A stretch of 64,000 nt of DNA, from the NCBI GenBank assembly GCA_913055565.1, contig CAJXKP010000003.1, positions 46,946-110,945 of the forward strand. The letters run 5' to 3'. The stretch's first letter is position 1. Every line of letters starts with the position of its first letter. This DNA comes from an uncultured Ectothiorhodospiraceae bacterium (GTDB lineage: Bacteria; Pseudomonadota; Gammaproteobacteria; Nitrococcales; Nitrococcaceae). The notes under the pieces are model-generated. The model did no database searches. It was not told the DNA's origin and saw only the letters and a program-made list of their open reading frames with translations. A program made the translations under genes and the position numbers. This document shows, one piece after another, positions 1-9,129 of this stretch.

Positions 1-723
1 AACCCCGACGACGCGGCCGCCCTCGCGGCGGCAGGCTACAGCATCCGGCACGGCTGCCAGTTCCACTGGTTCAACCCCGGCTACCAGGACTTCGATGACT
101 TCCTGGCGCGCTTGACTGCCAAGAAACGCAAGAACATCCGTCGCGAGCGCCGGAACGTCGCCCAGGCCGGAATCCGATTCCGCATCGTACACGGCGACGA
201 GGCGGAGCCGGCCCTCTGGGACGCCATGCATCGCTTCTATCGCACGACATTCGAGCTCCACGGCAATCTGCCTCTCATCAGTCGCGATTGCTTCGCCGCC
301 ATGGGCGAGGCCTTAGCGTGGCGCATGGTGCTTATCGTCGCCGAGCGCGATGGCACTCCCATCGCGGGCGCTATCTGCTTTCGCGATCGCCAGCGCCTCT
401 ACGGCCGTTATTGGGGCTGTGACACGGAGATCGACGGCCTGCACTTCGAGGCCTGCTACTACCAGGGTATCGAGTACTGCATCCATCATGGCCTTCAGTG
501 CTTCGAGCCGGGTGCCCAGGGGGAGCATAAGATAGCCCGGGGATTCGTGCCGACCATCACGCGCTCGGCGCATTATTTTCCCGACGCCGGATTCCAGCGT
601 GCGGTCTCGGACTTCCTCGCCCGTGAGCGGCGGGCGGTGTACGAATACGCCCAGCGCCTTACAATGGAGGGACCGTATCGCACCGAGCACGAACCCGCCG
701 TCGTCGACGGTCGCGAGCCCTGA
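1..723 (+). CDS. GNAT/FemAB-like N-acyltransferase, DUF482 (COG3146) family, 5'-truncated
   Basis: The reading frame is open from the first base, so the gene starts upstream of the window and only the C-terminal ~240 residues are present. The visible part matches the C-terminal half of the DUF482/COG3146 'peptidogalycan biosynthesis' family, an acyltransferase fold related to GNAT and FemAB proteins. Seen here are the family's QFHW segment, a basic KKRKNIRRER run, the RYWGC segment and a final segment with FEPGAQGEHK and RGF. The substrate of the family is not established. The stop codon lies 24 bases before aat, and a GNAT-fold protein directly before two aminoacyl-tRNA-protein transferases of related fold suggests co-transcription. 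A TTG at 112 could be read as a start, but the conserved sequence upstream of it shows it is internal. The family call is firm; the function is open. Confidence 0.85.
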   Translation, partial: NPDDAAALAAAGYSIRHGCQFHWFNPGYQDFDDFLARLTAKKRKNIRRERRNVAQAGIRFRIVHGDEAEPALWDAMHRFYRTTFELHGNLPLISRDCFAAMGEALAWRMVLIVAERDGTPIAGAICFRDRQRLYGRYWGCDTEIDGLHFEACYYQGIEYCIHHGLQCFEPGAQGEHKIARGFVPTITRSAHYFPDAGFQRAVSDFLARERRAVYEYAQRLTMEGPYRTEHEPAVVDGREP

Positions 724-747
724 GCCCCGAGATCGCAGTGAGGCCGC

Positions 748-1485
748 ATGCTGGCCGTACCCTGGATTGCTGCTGACGATCACGACACACCGTTCCCCGA
801 CGTCGAGCAGGCACTCGCCGAACCGGATGGTCTGCTGGCCATCGGCGGGCCGTTATCGCCGGCCCGCCTGGAGCAGGCCTATCGCCGGGGGATATTCCCC
901 TGGTTCAGCACCGATCAGCCGGTCCTCTGGTGGGCACCATCGACAAGGGCGATCATGCGACCGGGACAGATGCGTCTCGCGCGCAGCCTGCGTAAACGCC
1001 TACGGCGTCGCGACTACCAGGTAAGCGCGGACCAGGACTTTGACAGGGTCATCGGCGCCTGCGCGGCGGCACGGTCCGACGCCGAGGGGACCTGGATCAC
1101 GCCGACCATGCGGCAAGCCTACACGGCGCTGCACGAGCGGGGTATCGCCCACTCCATTGAGGTCTGGCAAGGTACATGTCTGGGCGGCGGGCTCTACGGC
1201 GTCTCGCTGGGAGGTGCTTTCTTCGGTGAATCCATGTTCAGCGCGGTCAGTGACGGCAGTAAGATCGCGCTGGCCTGGCTCCACGCCCAGCTACGGCAAG
1301 CGGACTTCGAGCTCATCGATTGCCAGATGCCTACCGAGCATCTGCTGGGGCTGGGCGCTGCGTGCCTGACACGCCCTGCCTTCACCACGACACTCGAGCA
1401 CGCCTTGCGCCAACCAACTCGCGCCGGCCGCTGGTCGCTTGATTCGGAGCTTGATCCCCTAACGGCCGGGAGCGCAAACGCATGA
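748..1485 (+). CDS. aat: Leucyl/phenylalanyl-tRNA-protein transferase
   Basis: This cytoplasmic enzyme transfers Leu or Phe from charged tRNA to proteins with an N-terminal Lys or Arg, creating N-degrons read by ClpS. The 245-residue protein has the family marks in order: FPDVEQAL near the N-terminus, GLLAIGG, the RRGIFPWF motif, LWWAPSTRA, and the C-terminal core with GGLYGVSLG, FFGESMFS and DCQMPTEHL. Length is normal. The ATG is preceded by TGAGG at 739-743. The last codon overlaps the next gene by ATGA, so aat and bpt are translationally coupled. Substrate (Aat), adaptor (ClpS) and unfoldase (ClpA) are all encoded within 4.5 kb. Confidence 0.97.
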   Translation: MLAVPWIAADDHDTPFPDVEQALAEPDGLLAIGGPLSPARLEQAYRRGIFPWFSTDQPVLWWAPSTRAIMRPGQMRLARSLRKRLRRRDYQVSADQDFDRVIGACAAARSDAEGTWITPTMRQAYTALHERGIAHSIEVWQGTCLGGGLYGVSLGGAFFGESMFSAVSDGSKIALAWLHAQLRQADFELIDCQMPTEHLLGLGAACLTRPAFTTTLEHALRQPTRAGRWSLDSELDPLTAGSANA

Positions 1486-2195
1486 CATGGCGAGGTGACG
1501 CACCACCGCTGCTGACAACCGGCGACCATCCGTGCCCCTACCTGGATGACCGTTACGCACGTACGGCCTTCGTGGACCCGCGCCTGCCGTTCGATCCCGC
1601 CCTCTATCGACGCCTCCTGGATGCCGGCTACCGCCGCAGCGGGCCCTACCTCTACCGGCCTGCCTGCCCCGGATGTCAGGCCTGCCAAAGCCTGCGCATC
1701 CCCGTCGACGCCTTTCGCCCACGGCGACGGCATCGTCGCAATAGGCGCGATAACGCCCAGCTTGAGTGCAAGCTCGTGACCGGCGGTTTCTACGACACCC
1801 ACTACCGCCTGTATGAGCGTTATGTCACCGAACGCCACCCGGGCGGCGGTATGGATGAGCCAACCCCCGGCGACTATGCCCACTTCCTGTTCGCGAGCTG
1901 GTGCGATTCGCTCTGCATGGAACTCCATGAGCCGGATGGGGGCCTGATCGCGGTAGCCGTTATGGATCACCTCCCTGGCGCCTTGTCGGCCGTGTACACC
2001 TTCTATGAGCCGTCACTGGCCAGGCGCGGGCTCGGCACGCACATGATCCTCCGCCAGATCGAGCTGGCTCGTGAGTGGCGCTACGACTGGCTCTATCTCG
2101 GTTACTGGATCGACGGCTGCCAACGCATGGACTACAAGGCTGAGTTCAGGCCTCACGATATCCACACGCCCACGGGTTGGTCCCGTCGCCCTTGA
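1482..2195 (+). CDS. bpt: Bacterial arginyl/leucyl-tRNA-protein transferase (Bpt/Ate1 type)
   Basis: Bpt transfers Leu to N-terminal Asp or Glu, turning them into primary destabilising residues for ClpS-ClpAP; Ate1 homologues use Arg. The 237-residue protein shows the N-terminal cysteine cluster (HPCPYL, then CPGCQACQSLRIPV), the R-rich stretch after it, and the C-terminal half with MDEPTPGDY, GALSAVYTFYEP and LYLGYWIDGC. These are standard for the bacterial family. The start ATG overlaps the aat stop. Leu specificity is inferred from the family in Gram-negative bacteria and is not visible in the sequence. Together with aat it widens the substrate range of the N-end rule pathway. Confidence 0.95.
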   Translation: MTWRGDAPPLLTTGDHPCPYLDDRYARTAFVDPRLPFDPALYRRLLDAGYRRSGPYLYRPACPGCQACQSLRIPVDAFRPRRRHRRNRRDNAQLECKLVTGGFYDTHYRLYERYVTERHPGGGMDEPTPGDYAHFLFASWCDSLCMELHEPDGGLIAVAVMDHLPGALSAVYTFYEPSLARRGLGTHMILRQIELAREWRYDWLYLGYWIDGCQRMDYKAEFRPHDIHTPTGWSRRP

Positions 2196-2290
2196 GGAGG
2201 GCTGGTCATTCACTGGCAGGCGGGCCTTGGAAACGATAGAATTAGGCGACTTAAGGCGCGGTAGCGATCTAAGGCAATCACGAGGACTGA

Positions 2291-2509
2291 ATGGCGAAGG
2301 AAGACAACATCCGGATGCAAGGCACGATTACGGACGTGCTGCCCAACACGATGTTCCGGGTCGAACTAGAGAATGGTCACACCGTTACGGCCCATATCTC
2401 CGGGAAGATGCGTAAGCACTATATCCGCATCCTCCGCGGTGACAAGGTCACCGTCGAACTTACCCCTTACGATCTGAGCAAGGGGCGGATCGTGTATCGC
2501 GCCCGCTAG
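2291..2509 (+). CDS. infA: Translation initiation factor IF-1
   Basis: IF-1 is a single OB-fold protein of 72 residues that binds the ribosomal A site during initiation. The sequence is a canonical full-length IF-1, beginning [13 protein letters not shown] and containing [21 protein letters not shown] and [19 protein letters not shown] ribosome binding site at 2282-2286 precedes the ATG by four bases. The 95 bases after bpt contain no other gene, so infA may have its own promoter, but I could not identify one confidently. Placement between bpt and clpA is the usual gammaproteobacterial arrangement. Confidence 0.99.
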   Translation: MAKEDNIRMQGTITDVLPNTMFRVELENGHTVTAHISGKMRKHYIRILRGDKVTVELTPYDLSKGRIVYRAR

Positions 2510-2514
2510 GCCGC

Positions 2515-2530
2515 CCGGTCGCGAGACCGG
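2515..2530. terminator. Hairpin between convergent infA and clpA
   Basis: CCGGTC at 2515-2520 and GACCGG at 2525-2530 form a 6-bp stem with a GCGA tetraloop. It sits just after the infA stop and before the clpA stop from the other side. There is no T-run on either strand, so intrinsic termination is uncertain. Confidence 0.45.
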
Positions 2531-2545
2531 ACGGTCCGAGGGTCG

Positions 2546-4831
2546 TCATTCCTCGGGCGAGTCGACGACCTCCTGGGTATTGAAGCCAAAGCTCAGCTCG
2601 CCCTCGTCCCCGAGGTCCACCACCACGTGGCCACCGCGACTAAGCCGACCGAAGAGCAGCTCATCGGCAAGCGGGCGCTTGATGCGGTCCTGGATCAGCC
2701 GGCCCATCGGCCGCGCTCCCATGTTCGCATCGTAGCCCTCGCGCGCTAGCCAGTCCCGAGCCGCGTCGGTGACTTCCAGGGTGACCTTCTTCTCGGCCAG
2801 CTGATGGCGCAGATCGCGCACGAACTTATCAGCGACCTTGGCCACAACCTCCTCGGGCAGCGGATTGAACTGAATAATGGCATCCATGCGGTTGCGGAAC
2901 TCGGGGGTGAAGATCCGACGAATCGCTTCCAGGGCATCCGTACCGTGATCCTGCGGCGTGAAGCCTATCGAACGACGGCTCTGCTCCTCGGCGCCCGCAT
3001 TAGTGGTCATCACCAGCACCACGTTACGGAAATCGGCCTCGCGACCGTTGTTATCCGTGAGCTTGCCGTGATCCATGACCTGCAGCAGCAGGTTAAAGAC
3101 ATCCGGGTGGGCCTTCTCGATCTCGTCGAGGAGAACCACACAATGGGGGTGCTTGAGCACCTCCTCGGTCAACAGGCCACCTTGATCGTAGCCGACGTAA
3201 CCCGGAGGCGCGCCGATGAGCCTTGATACGGTGTGGCGCTCCATATACTCCGACATATCGAAGCGCAGCAGATTAATGCCCATCAGCTCGGCGAGCTGAC
3301 GCGTCACCTCCGTCTTGCCCACACCGGTTGGCCCCGCGAATAGGAAGCTACCGACAGGCTTCTCGGTATCCCGCAAACCGGCGCGCGACATCTTGATCGT
3401 CGCGGCCAGGCTGTCGATAGCCTGATCCTGGCCGAAGATAGCCCGCTTGAGATCCTTCTCGATGTTTTCCAACAATCGCATATCCGAGGTCGACACCCGC
3501 TTCGGCGGGATGCGCGCCATCTTGGCGATGATGGACTCGACGTCAGGCACATTAATCGTCTTCTTACGCTTCGATGGCGGCAGCAGACGCAGGTTGGCGC
3601 CAGCCTCATCAATGACATCGATGGCCTTGTCCGGCAGCCGACGGTCCGTGATGTATTTCGCAGCTAGCTCGGCCGCCGCCTCGAGTGCGGGATTGGAGTA
3701 GCGCACCTGATGATGCGCTTCGAATTTGTCCTTGAGTCCGCGCAGGATCTGGACCGTATCGGCCACCGACGGCTCCGTGACATCGATCTTCTGGAACCGC
3801 CGGGCCAGGGCGCGATCCTTCTCGAAGATGCTTCGATACTCCTGATAGGTGGTCGAACCGATGCACTTGAGCTCGCCGCTGCCAAGCATCGGCTTCAAGA
3901 GATTGGAGGCGTCCATTACTCCCCCCGAGGCGGAACCCGCGCCGATCAGGGTGTGGATCTCGTCGATGAACAGAATCCCGTTAGGCTCCTTGCGCAACTG
4001 AGCCAACAAGGATTTCAAGCGCTTCTCGAAGTCGCCCCGATACTTCGTCCCGGCAACGAGGGAACCGAGGTCGAGGGCGTAGATGCGCGCATCGCTGAGC
4101 ACCTCGGGGGCTTCGCCATCGACAATCAGCTTGGCAAGGCCCTCAGCGATAGCGGTCTTCCCGACGCCGGCCTCGCCGACGTACAGCGGATTGTTCTTGC
4201 GCCGCCGGCAGAGCACCTGAATGGTTCGCTCGACCTCCTGGCGACGGCCCACCAGGGGATCAATCTTGCCCTGACGCGCTCGCTGGTTGAGATCCGTGGC
4301 GAAGCTCTCCAACGGCGTCTTGGCGCTGCTATCCGTCGCCGCCTCCTCATCGTCCTGCGGGGCGCCCTCCTCGCCCTCCGAGGAATCATCCTCGCCAGGC
4401 ACCTTGGAGATGCCGTGCGAGACGTAGTTAACGGCATCCAGGCGCGAGATATTCTGCTTGTGCAGGAAGTAGACCGCCTGCGACTCCTGCTCGCTGAAGA
4501 TGGCAATCAGTACGTTGGCCCCCGTGACCTCCTTATTGCCGGAGGACTGAACGTGCAGGATCGCGCGTTGCAGTACGCGCTGAAAGCCCAGGGTCGGCTG
4601 GGTCTCGCGGCTGTCATTCTCCGGCAGCAGCGGCGTCGTCTCGTCCAGGAAGGCCTCAAGGTCCCGGCGCAGTTGATCGACATCCGCGCCGCAGGCCCGT
4701 AGGACCTCCAATGCGGCGGGATTGTCCGTTAGGGCGAGCAACAGGTGCTCGACCGTCAGAAACTCGTGACGCTTATCCCTCGCCTCCTTGAAAGCGAGAT
4801 TCAGCGTGAACTCCAGCTCTTTACTCAGCAT
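2546..4831 (-). CDS. clpA: ATP-dependent Clp protease ATP-binding subunit ClpA
   Basis: ClpA is the AAA+ unfoldase that feeds substrates, including N-degron proteins delivered by ClpS, to ClpP. The ~761-residue protein has an N-terminal Clp repeat domain (about 1-145), an acidic linker (about 147-172), AAA+ module 1 with Walker A GEAGVGKT near 220 and Walker B ILFIDE near 288, and module 2 with GPTGVGKT near 500 and VVLLDE near 567. The SIGF loop near 622 matches the ClpP-docking IGL/F motif. I chose the ATG at 4831 (MLSKELE) over an in-frame GTG at 4840, because E. coli ClpA begins similarly and the GTG lies inside a GTGAGG ribosome binding site. It follows clpS by 88 bases. No clpP is in the window. 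Confidence 0.97.
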   Translation of the reverse strand: MLSKELEFTLNLAFKEARDKRHEFLTVEHLLLALTDNPAALEVLRACGADVDQLRRDLEAFLDETTPLLPENDSRETQPTLGFQRVLQRAILHVQSSGNKEVTGANVLIAIFSEQESQAVYFLHKQNISRLDAVNYVSHGISKVPGEDDSSEGEEGAPQDDEEAATDSSAKTPLESFATDLNQRARQGKIDPLVGRRQEVERTIQVLCRRRKNNPLYVGEAGVGKTAIAEGLAKLIVDGEAPEVLSDARIYALDLGSLVAGTKYRGDFEKRLKSLLAQLRKEPNGILFIDEIHTLIGAGSASGGVMDASNLLKPMLGSGELKCIGSTTYQEYRSIFEKDRALARRFQKIDVTEPSVADTVQILRGLKDKFEAHHQVRYSNPALEAAAELAAKYITDRRLPDKAIDVIDEAGANLRLLPPSKRKKTINVPDVESIIAKMARIPPKRVSTSDMRLLENIEKDLKRAIFGQDQAIDSLAATIKMSRAGLRDTEKPVGSFLFAGPTGVGKTEVTRQLAELMGINLLRFDMSEYMERHTVSRLIGAPPGYVGYDQGGLLTEEVLKHPHCVVLLDEIEKAHPDVFNLLLQVMDHGKLTDNNGREADFRNVVLVMTTNAGAEEQSRRSIGFTPQDHGTDALEAIRRIFTPEFRNRMDAIIQFNPLPEEVVAKVADKFVRDLRHQLAEKKVTLEVTDAARDWLAREGYDANMGARPMGRLIQDRIKRPLADELLFGRLSRGGHVVVDLGDEGELSFGFNTQEVVDSPEE

Positions 4832-4919
4832 GCGCCTCACCCGATACCCGGCCGTAAAAATCTCTACTCGTGCGACCTGGCCAGTTGCCGGTCGGTTCCA
4901 ACGGACAGACCCAGTGGCC

Positions 4920-5240
4920 CTACGCCGGCTCCATGGTGCACATCAACGGGTGCTCATTCTGACGCGAGTACTCGTTGACCTGGTCCACCTTCGTCTCGGC
5001 GACATCGCGACTGAACTCGCCACATACCCCCTTACCCCGAGTATGCACGTGGAGCATGATCTGTGTCGCCTTACTACGATCCATGTTGAAGAACGTCTGC
5101 AGCACCTCGACCACGAAGTCCATCGGCGTGAAGTCGTCGTTCAACAGCACGACCCGATAGCGTGGCGGCTCTTTGAGCTCCGGCTTAGCTGTCTCGACTG
5201 AGGTGCCATCGTCGTCCGGAAGATTCGGTTCGTCTGCCAT
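4920..5240 (-). CDS. clpS: ATP-dependent Clp protease adaptor ClpS
   Basis: ClpS binds the N-terminal residue of N-degron substrates and hands them to the ClpA N-domain. The 106-residue protein has a flexible acidic N-terminal tail, then the folded domain [20 protein letters not shown], which contains the conserved NDD and TPM residues of the substrate pocket. It ends with the conserved histidine and HVHTRGKG segment and [13 protein letters not shown] used the ATG at 5240 (MADEPN), which gives a normal family length, rather than the longer in-frame start at 5288. It is the promoter-proximal gene of clpS-clpA. Confidence 0.97.
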   Translation of the reverse strand: MADEPNLPDDDGTSVETAKPELKEPPRYRVVLLNDDFTPMDFVVEVLQTFFNMDRSKATQIMLHVHTRGKGVCGEFSRDVAETKVDQVNEYSRQNEHPLMCTMEPA

Positions 5241-5408
5241 GGTTCCGATTGATCGCCGTAAGGCTAAAGATGGGCCCGAAATGGGCATTTTAAAGGGGGG
5301 CGGCTAACGGCTTCGCGGCAACGATGAGGCTGCGCTAGGCCGACCCGCACTGCTGGGAGCCTATCATAGTGCGGTGGGCGGCCGCCGTAGCCGTGCCGTA
5401 CCAGCGGC

Positions 5409-5435
5409 GCCCGGAGCCGGCGGTCGGCCCCGGGC
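5409..5435 (-). terminator. Stem-loop downstream of aceA
   Basis: On the - strand, ten bases at 5435-5426 (GCCCGGGGCC) pair with GGCTCCGGGC at 5418-5409, with one G-U pair and a 7-base loop. It begins 31 bases past the aceA stop. No U-tract follows, so it may be a 3'-end stabilising hairpin rather than an intrinsic terminator. Confidence 0.45.
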
Positions 5436-5465
5436 TGGGTCTAATAACCCTTAGGTTGGCGTCGT

Positions 5466-6752
5466 TTACTTCGCGGTGCTGAACTGACCCTCCTCGGTCG
5501 AGCCGCTCATGGCCGTCGTCGACGACTGCCCGCCCTGGATCACGTTAGTCACCGTGTCGAAATAGCCGGCGCCGACCTCACGCTGATGGCGAGTCGCGCT
5601 GTAGCCATACTTCTCGGCGTCGAACTCCTTTTGCTGGAGCTCCGAGTAGGCCTCCATCTGACGCTCCTTGTAGCCGCGGGCCAGCTCGAACATCGAGTAG
5701 TTGAGGCTGTGGAACCCAGCCAGCGTGATGAACTGGAACTTATACCCCATGGCCGCCAGCTCCCGCTGGAACTTGGCGATAGTTACGTCATCCAGATTGC
5801 CCCGCCAATTGAACGACGGCGAGCAATTGTAGGCCAGCATCTGATCCGGGTTCACATCGTGGATCGCATCCGCGAACCGCTTGGCGAACTCCAGATCGGG
5901 CTTTCCGGTCTCGCACCAGATCAGATCCGCATACGGCGTGTAGGCCTTGCCGCGCGCGATCGCTTGCGCCTCCCCCGCATGCGTGCGATGGAAGCCCTCG
6001 AAGGTGCGCTCATCCTTGATGAAGGGGGCGTCGTCCTCGTCGATGTCGTTAGTGATCAGGTCCGCTGCCAGAGCGTCCGTTCGCGCTACGATCAGCGTCG
6101 GCACATCCATCACATCAGCAGCCAAACGGGCGGCCTTGAGCTTCTCAACGGCCTCGCGCGTCGGCACCAAGACCTTACCGCCCATGTGGCCACATTTCTT
6201 TACCGACGCCAGTTGGTCCTCGAAGTGGACCCCTGCCGCGCCGGCCCGGATCATGCCCTTCATCAGCTCAAAGGCGTTAAGGACACCGCCGAAACCGGCC
6301 TCGGCATCGGCAACGATGGGCTGGAACCAGTCGACGCTGTCATCACCCTCGGCATGGCTAATCTCGTCGGCGCGCATCAGGCAGTTATTAATGCGCTCGA
6401 CCACTGACGGCACGGAATCGGCGGGATACAACGACTGATCCGGATACATCGTGCCGGCGTTATTGGCGTCCGCGGCGACCTGCCAGCCCGAGAGATAAAT
6501 GGCATTAAGGCCCGCCTTAACCTGCTGCATCGCCTGATTGCCCGTCAGGGCACCCAGGGCGTTGACGTAATCCATCTCATGAATCTTGCGCCAGAGCTTC
6601 TCCGCGCCCAGCCGTGCCAAGGTATACTCGATCCGCACCGAGCCGCGCAGATTGACCACATCCTCGGCCGTATAAGGGCGGGTGACGCCCTGCCACCGGG
6701 GATTCTCGGCCCAGTCCTTCTGGAGCTGATTGATTGCGGTTTGGTCGTTCAT
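5466..6752 (-). CDS. aceA: Isocitrate lyase
   Basis: Isocitrate lyase cleaves isocitrate to glyoxylate and succinate, the first step of the glyoxylate shunt. The 428-residue protein carries the [11 protein letters not shown] signature with the catalytic Cys, along with [10 protein letters not shown], the metal-binding DAEAGFGG segment, WCETGKPDL, and YNCSPSFNW near the C-terminus. I chose the ATG at 6752 (MNDQTAI), preceded by GGGAGG ten bases upstream; the frame stays open to 6797 without a better site. The untranslated leader contains two CGGATCCG palindromes (6773-6780 and 6784-6791). The gene is divergent from a LysR regulator and lies 6-8 kb from glcB, which encodes the next enzyme of the shunt. 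Confidence 0.97.
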   Translation of the reverse strand: MNDQTAINQLQKDWAENPRWQGVTRPYTAEDVVNLRGSVRIEYTLARLGAEKLWRKIHEMDYVNALGALTGNQAMQQVKAGLNAIYLSGWQVAADANNAGTMYPDQSLYPADSVPSVVERINNCLMRADEISHAEGDDSVDWFQPIVADAEAGFGGVLNAFELMKGMIRAGAAGVHFEDQLASVKKCGHMGGKVLVPTREAVEKLKAARLAADVMDVPTLIVARTDALAADLITNDIDEDDAPFIKDERTFEGFHRTHAGEAQAIARGKAYTPYADLIWCETGKPDLEFAKRFADAIHDVNPDQMLAYNCSPSFNWRGNLDDVTIAKFQRELAAMGYKFQFITLAGFHSLNYSMFELARGYKERQMEAYSELQQKEFDAEKYGYSATRHQREVGAGYFDTVTNVIQGGQSSTTAMSGSTEEGQFSTAK

Positions 6753-6850
6753 GGCCTTAATGCCTCCCGTATCGGATCCGCTCCGGATCCGGTTCACTCA
6801 TTGCGTCGATAAGGCGTCACCACCGCCGCCACCGGCGACAACGGGACTAG

Positions 6851-6869
6851 GCGAGCACTATAGTGTCGC
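6851..6869. promoter_or_regulatory. Near-palindrome over the aceA -10 element, candidate operator
   Basis: CACTATAGTG at 6856-6865 is a perfect 10-bp palindrome, flanked by GCGA at 6851-6854 and TCGC at 6866-6869. The arms therefore continue after a one-base offset. It covers the predicted -10 of aceA in the aceA-lysR intergenic region. Binding by the neighbouring LysR protein is an inference. Confidence 0.5.
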
Positions 6870-6886
6870 GCCGCAGCATTTGACAA
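6857..6886 (-). promoter_or_regulatory. Predicted aceA promoter
   Basis: On the - strand, TTGTCA (6886-6881) and TATAGT (6862-6857) are separated by 18 bases, a good sigma-70 match. Transcription would start near 6850, leaving a leader of about 98 bases. The -35 overlaps the -35 of the divergent lysR promoter. Confidence 0.6.
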
Positions 6887-6910
6887 GGCAATTTTGCCCG
6901 TCTGTAGTAT
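6880..6910 (+). promoter_or_regulatory. Predicted lysR promoter
   Basis: TTGACA at 6880-6885 is a perfect -35. The -10 is either TGTAGT at 6903 (17-base spacer) or TAGTAT at 6905 (19-base spacer). A TATAAT at 6921 overlaps the ribosome binding site and is less likely. The -35 shares bases with the -35 of aceA on the other strand. Confidence 0.5.
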
Positions 6911-6939
6911 TCTAAAAACATATAATGAGAGGATGATGC

Positions 6940-7944
6940 GTGGTCACAGAAGCGCAGAGCCCGAATAAGCATAATCGGATCAAGCAGTTACGTGCCTTCT
7001 GCTTCGCGGCAGAGACCGGCAGCATCTCCAAGGCAGCCGAGCAGCTATCCCTAAGCCAGCCGTCGGTATCGCTGCAGATACAGGCCCTTGAACGCGAGCT
7101 CGGTATCACCTTGTTCGAGCGCCGCGGGCCCCGCATCACGGTGACACCCGACGGGCAGACGCTGTATGAACTGGCTCAACCGCTGGTCGCGGGGGTGGAC
7201 GCCCTTCCCACACACTTCGCCGCGCGGACACGCAGCCTCAGTGCCGGCCGTCTGGACCTCGCGGCCGGCGAATCGACGACGCTCTATCTGTTGCCCGAGC
7301 TCATCAACGACTTCATGAAGCAACACCCGGGGATCCACGTCAAGGTCCACAACCTTGAAGGCCGCGAGATGTGCCAGGCACTTCGCGACGACGAGGTGGA
7401 TTTTGCCGTGGGCTCCATGCTCGAGCTGCCACCGGACGTCAATTATCGCGCCGTCTACGCCTACGGCCTATCGCTCATCACACCGCGCCACCACGAACTG
7501 GCCGAGCGCGAGGTGATCACCCTGGAGGATCTGGCGCGAGACGACCTCATCGTACCGCCACGCCGATTGACCACCTGGCGGCTCATCAACCTGGTATTCC
7601 AGCAGCACAGCATCCCGTACCGGCCACGGCTGGAGGTGGGTGGTTGGGAGGTCATCAAGCGCTACGTTGCCTGTGGTTTCGGCATCGCCATCGTTAGCAA
7701 CATGTGCCTGACCGGGAACGAGGACTTCGCGGTCAAGCGTCTGCCCGATATATTCCCCTGGCGCACCTACGGCGTGCTGACACGCCGGGGGAAGTTCCTG
7801 TCTAGCCCTGCCAAGCGCTTTATTGAGCAGATGCAGCCGGACTACTTCGAAGCCGCGGAGCGCCAGACGAGCCCCGCCAGCGAGAACGTTAGCGAGAACG
7901 TCTTCATCCCGGCGGATGCTGATGTCCCGCCCCAGGGATACTGA
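6940..7944 (+). CDS. LysR-family transcriptional regulator (CysB/CbbR-like), divergent from aceA
   Basis: The 334-residue protein has an N-terminal winged helix-turn-helix (about 11-70: LRAFCFAAETGSISKAAEQL, then LSQPSVSLQIQALE and LGITLFERRG). An effector-binding periplasmic-protein-like domain (about 95-300) follows, and a short polar tail. Start: the GTG at 6940 is preceded by GAGAGGA at 6926-6932; nearby ATGs are in other frames or meet a stop at once. LysR proteins often control the divergent gene and themselves, so control of aceA is a reasonable inference. The effector is unknown. It could instead regulate distant genes. Confidence 0.9.
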   Translation: MVTEAQSPNKHNRIKQLRAFCFAAETGSISKAAEQLSLSQPSVSLQIQALERELGITLFERRGPRITVTPDGQTLYELAQPLVAGVDALPTHFAARTRSLSAGRLDLAAGESTTLYLLPELINDFMKQHPGIHVKVHNLEGREMCQALRDDEVDFAVGSMLELPPDVNYRAVYAYGLSLITPRHHELAEREVITLEDLARDDLIVPPRRLTTWRLINLVFQQHSIPYRPRLEVGGWEVIKRYVACGFGIAIVSNMCLTGNEDFAVKRLPDIFPWRTYGVLTRRGKFLSSPAKRFIEQMQPDYFEAAERQTSPASENVSENVFIPADADVPPQGY

Positions 7945-8016
7945 TCCCCACACCGGCCCGTGGACCCGGCAGGCATGTTAGCCTGATCGATCGTTTTTAG
8001 GCGTCGTGAGGCTTCG

Positions 8017-9129
8017 ATGACCGATACCGGTAGCCGGATCATCGTGGGGTTATCCGGCGGCGTGGACAGCGCCGTCAGTGCCTATCTACTCGTGCGGCAG
8101 GGCTACCGCGTCGAGGGGCTGTTTATGAAGAATTGGGAAGACGATGACGCCCCGGGCGTGTGCCCAGCGGCCGAGGACCGCTCGTTTGCCGATCAGGTCT
8201 GCAGCGAGCTCGGCATCCCACTGCATGACGCCAACTTCTCCCAGCGCTATCGCGAGCAGGTCTTCGAGCACTGCCTCGCCGAGTTCCGAGCCGGGCGCAC
8301 GCCCAACCCGGACGTGCTGTGCAATCGCCACATCAAATTCGGCGCGCTCGTCGACCATGCCCAGCGGCTGGGCGCGGACGCCGTGGCGACCGGCCATTAC
8401 GCCGGGATACGCGGCGAACCGGGGAACTGGCGACTGATGCGGGCAGCGGACCCGAGCAAGGATCAGACGTATTTCCTCCATGCCCTCACGCAAGAGCAAC
8501 TGGCTTGGGCCCGCTTCCCGTTGGCGGAACTCACCAAGGCCCGGGTCCGCGAGATCGCAGCCGATGCCGGTTTCGACAACTTCAATCGCAAGGACAGCAC
8601 CGGGATCTGCTTCATCGGGGAGCGCGACTTCCGCGGCTTCCTGGCGCACTACATCGAGCCCCAGCCCGGCCCGATTATGACCGACGCCGGCGACTACCTG
8701 GGCGAGCATATGGGCCTGGCGTTCTACACCATCGGTCAGCGCCGAGGCCTCGATCTCGGCGGCCGGGGTGGTCCCTGGTACGTAGCTAACAAGGACCCCG
8801 AACGGAATCGGCTCATCGTCGTCGAGGGCCACGACCATCCGGCCCTGTTCAGTCATGGCCTGCAGGCGACTCCGGTCCATTGGATCGGGCTGACGGTCCG
8901 CGAGCTACCGCGGCGCTGCGTCGCCCGAAACCGCTACCGCCAGCCCGATCAGTCGTGTCTCATCGAGCCGACGCGAGACGGGGTGCGGGTCTGCTTCGAC
9001 AGGCCCCAGCGGGCACTCACGCCGGGTCAGTACGTGGTGTTCTACGACCGTGAGGAGTGTCTGGGTGGCGGTGTCATCGACCATATTGAGGGGCAGAACG
9101 ACGAGGGGATCGAGCGTGTCAGCGCCTGA
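8017..9129 (+). CDS. mnmA: tRNA-specific 2-thiouridylase MnmA
   Basis: MnmA thiolates U34 of tRNA Lys, Glu and Gln, using sulfur relayed by the Tus/IscS pathway. The 370-residue protein has the N-terminal PP-loop GLSGGVDSAVSAYLL (about 9-23), MKNWEDDD, and the two catalytic cysteines in TPNPDVLCNRHIKF and STGICFIGERDF. FYTIGQRRGLDLGG and a C-terminal beta-barrel follow. Length is normal. The 3' end overlaps hflD by 14 bases. The mnmA-hflD pair is a typical gammaproteobacterial order. Confidence 0.98.
   Translation: MTDTGSRIIVGLSGGVDSAVSAYLLVRQGYRVEGLFMKNWEDDDAPGVCPAAEDRSFADQVCSELGIPLHDANFSQRYREQVFEHCLAEFRAGRTPNPDVLCNRHIKFGALVDHAQRLGADAVATGHYAGIRGEPGNWRLMRAADPSKDQTYFLHALTQEQLAWARFPLAELTKARVREIAADAGFDNFNRKDSTGICFIGERDFRGFLAHYIEPQPGPIMTDAGDYLGEHMGLAFYTIGQRRGLDLGGRGGPWYVANKDPERNRLIVVEGHDHPALFSHGLQATPVHWIGLTVRELPRRCVARNRYRQPDQSCLIEPTRDGVRVCFDRPQRALTPGQYVVFYDREECLGGGVIDHIEGQNDEGIERVSA

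Noticed and set aside
3710..4702. Long + strand frame (330 codons) opposite clpA
   Set aside because: It is antisense to highly conserved ClpA codons, has no family similarity and no ribosome binding site. High GC content produces such frames.
6921..6926. TATAAT as the -10 of the lysR gene
   Set aside because: It would start transcription at about the GTG start codon and overlaps the ribosome binding site. The TTGACA at 6880 with a closer -10 fits better.
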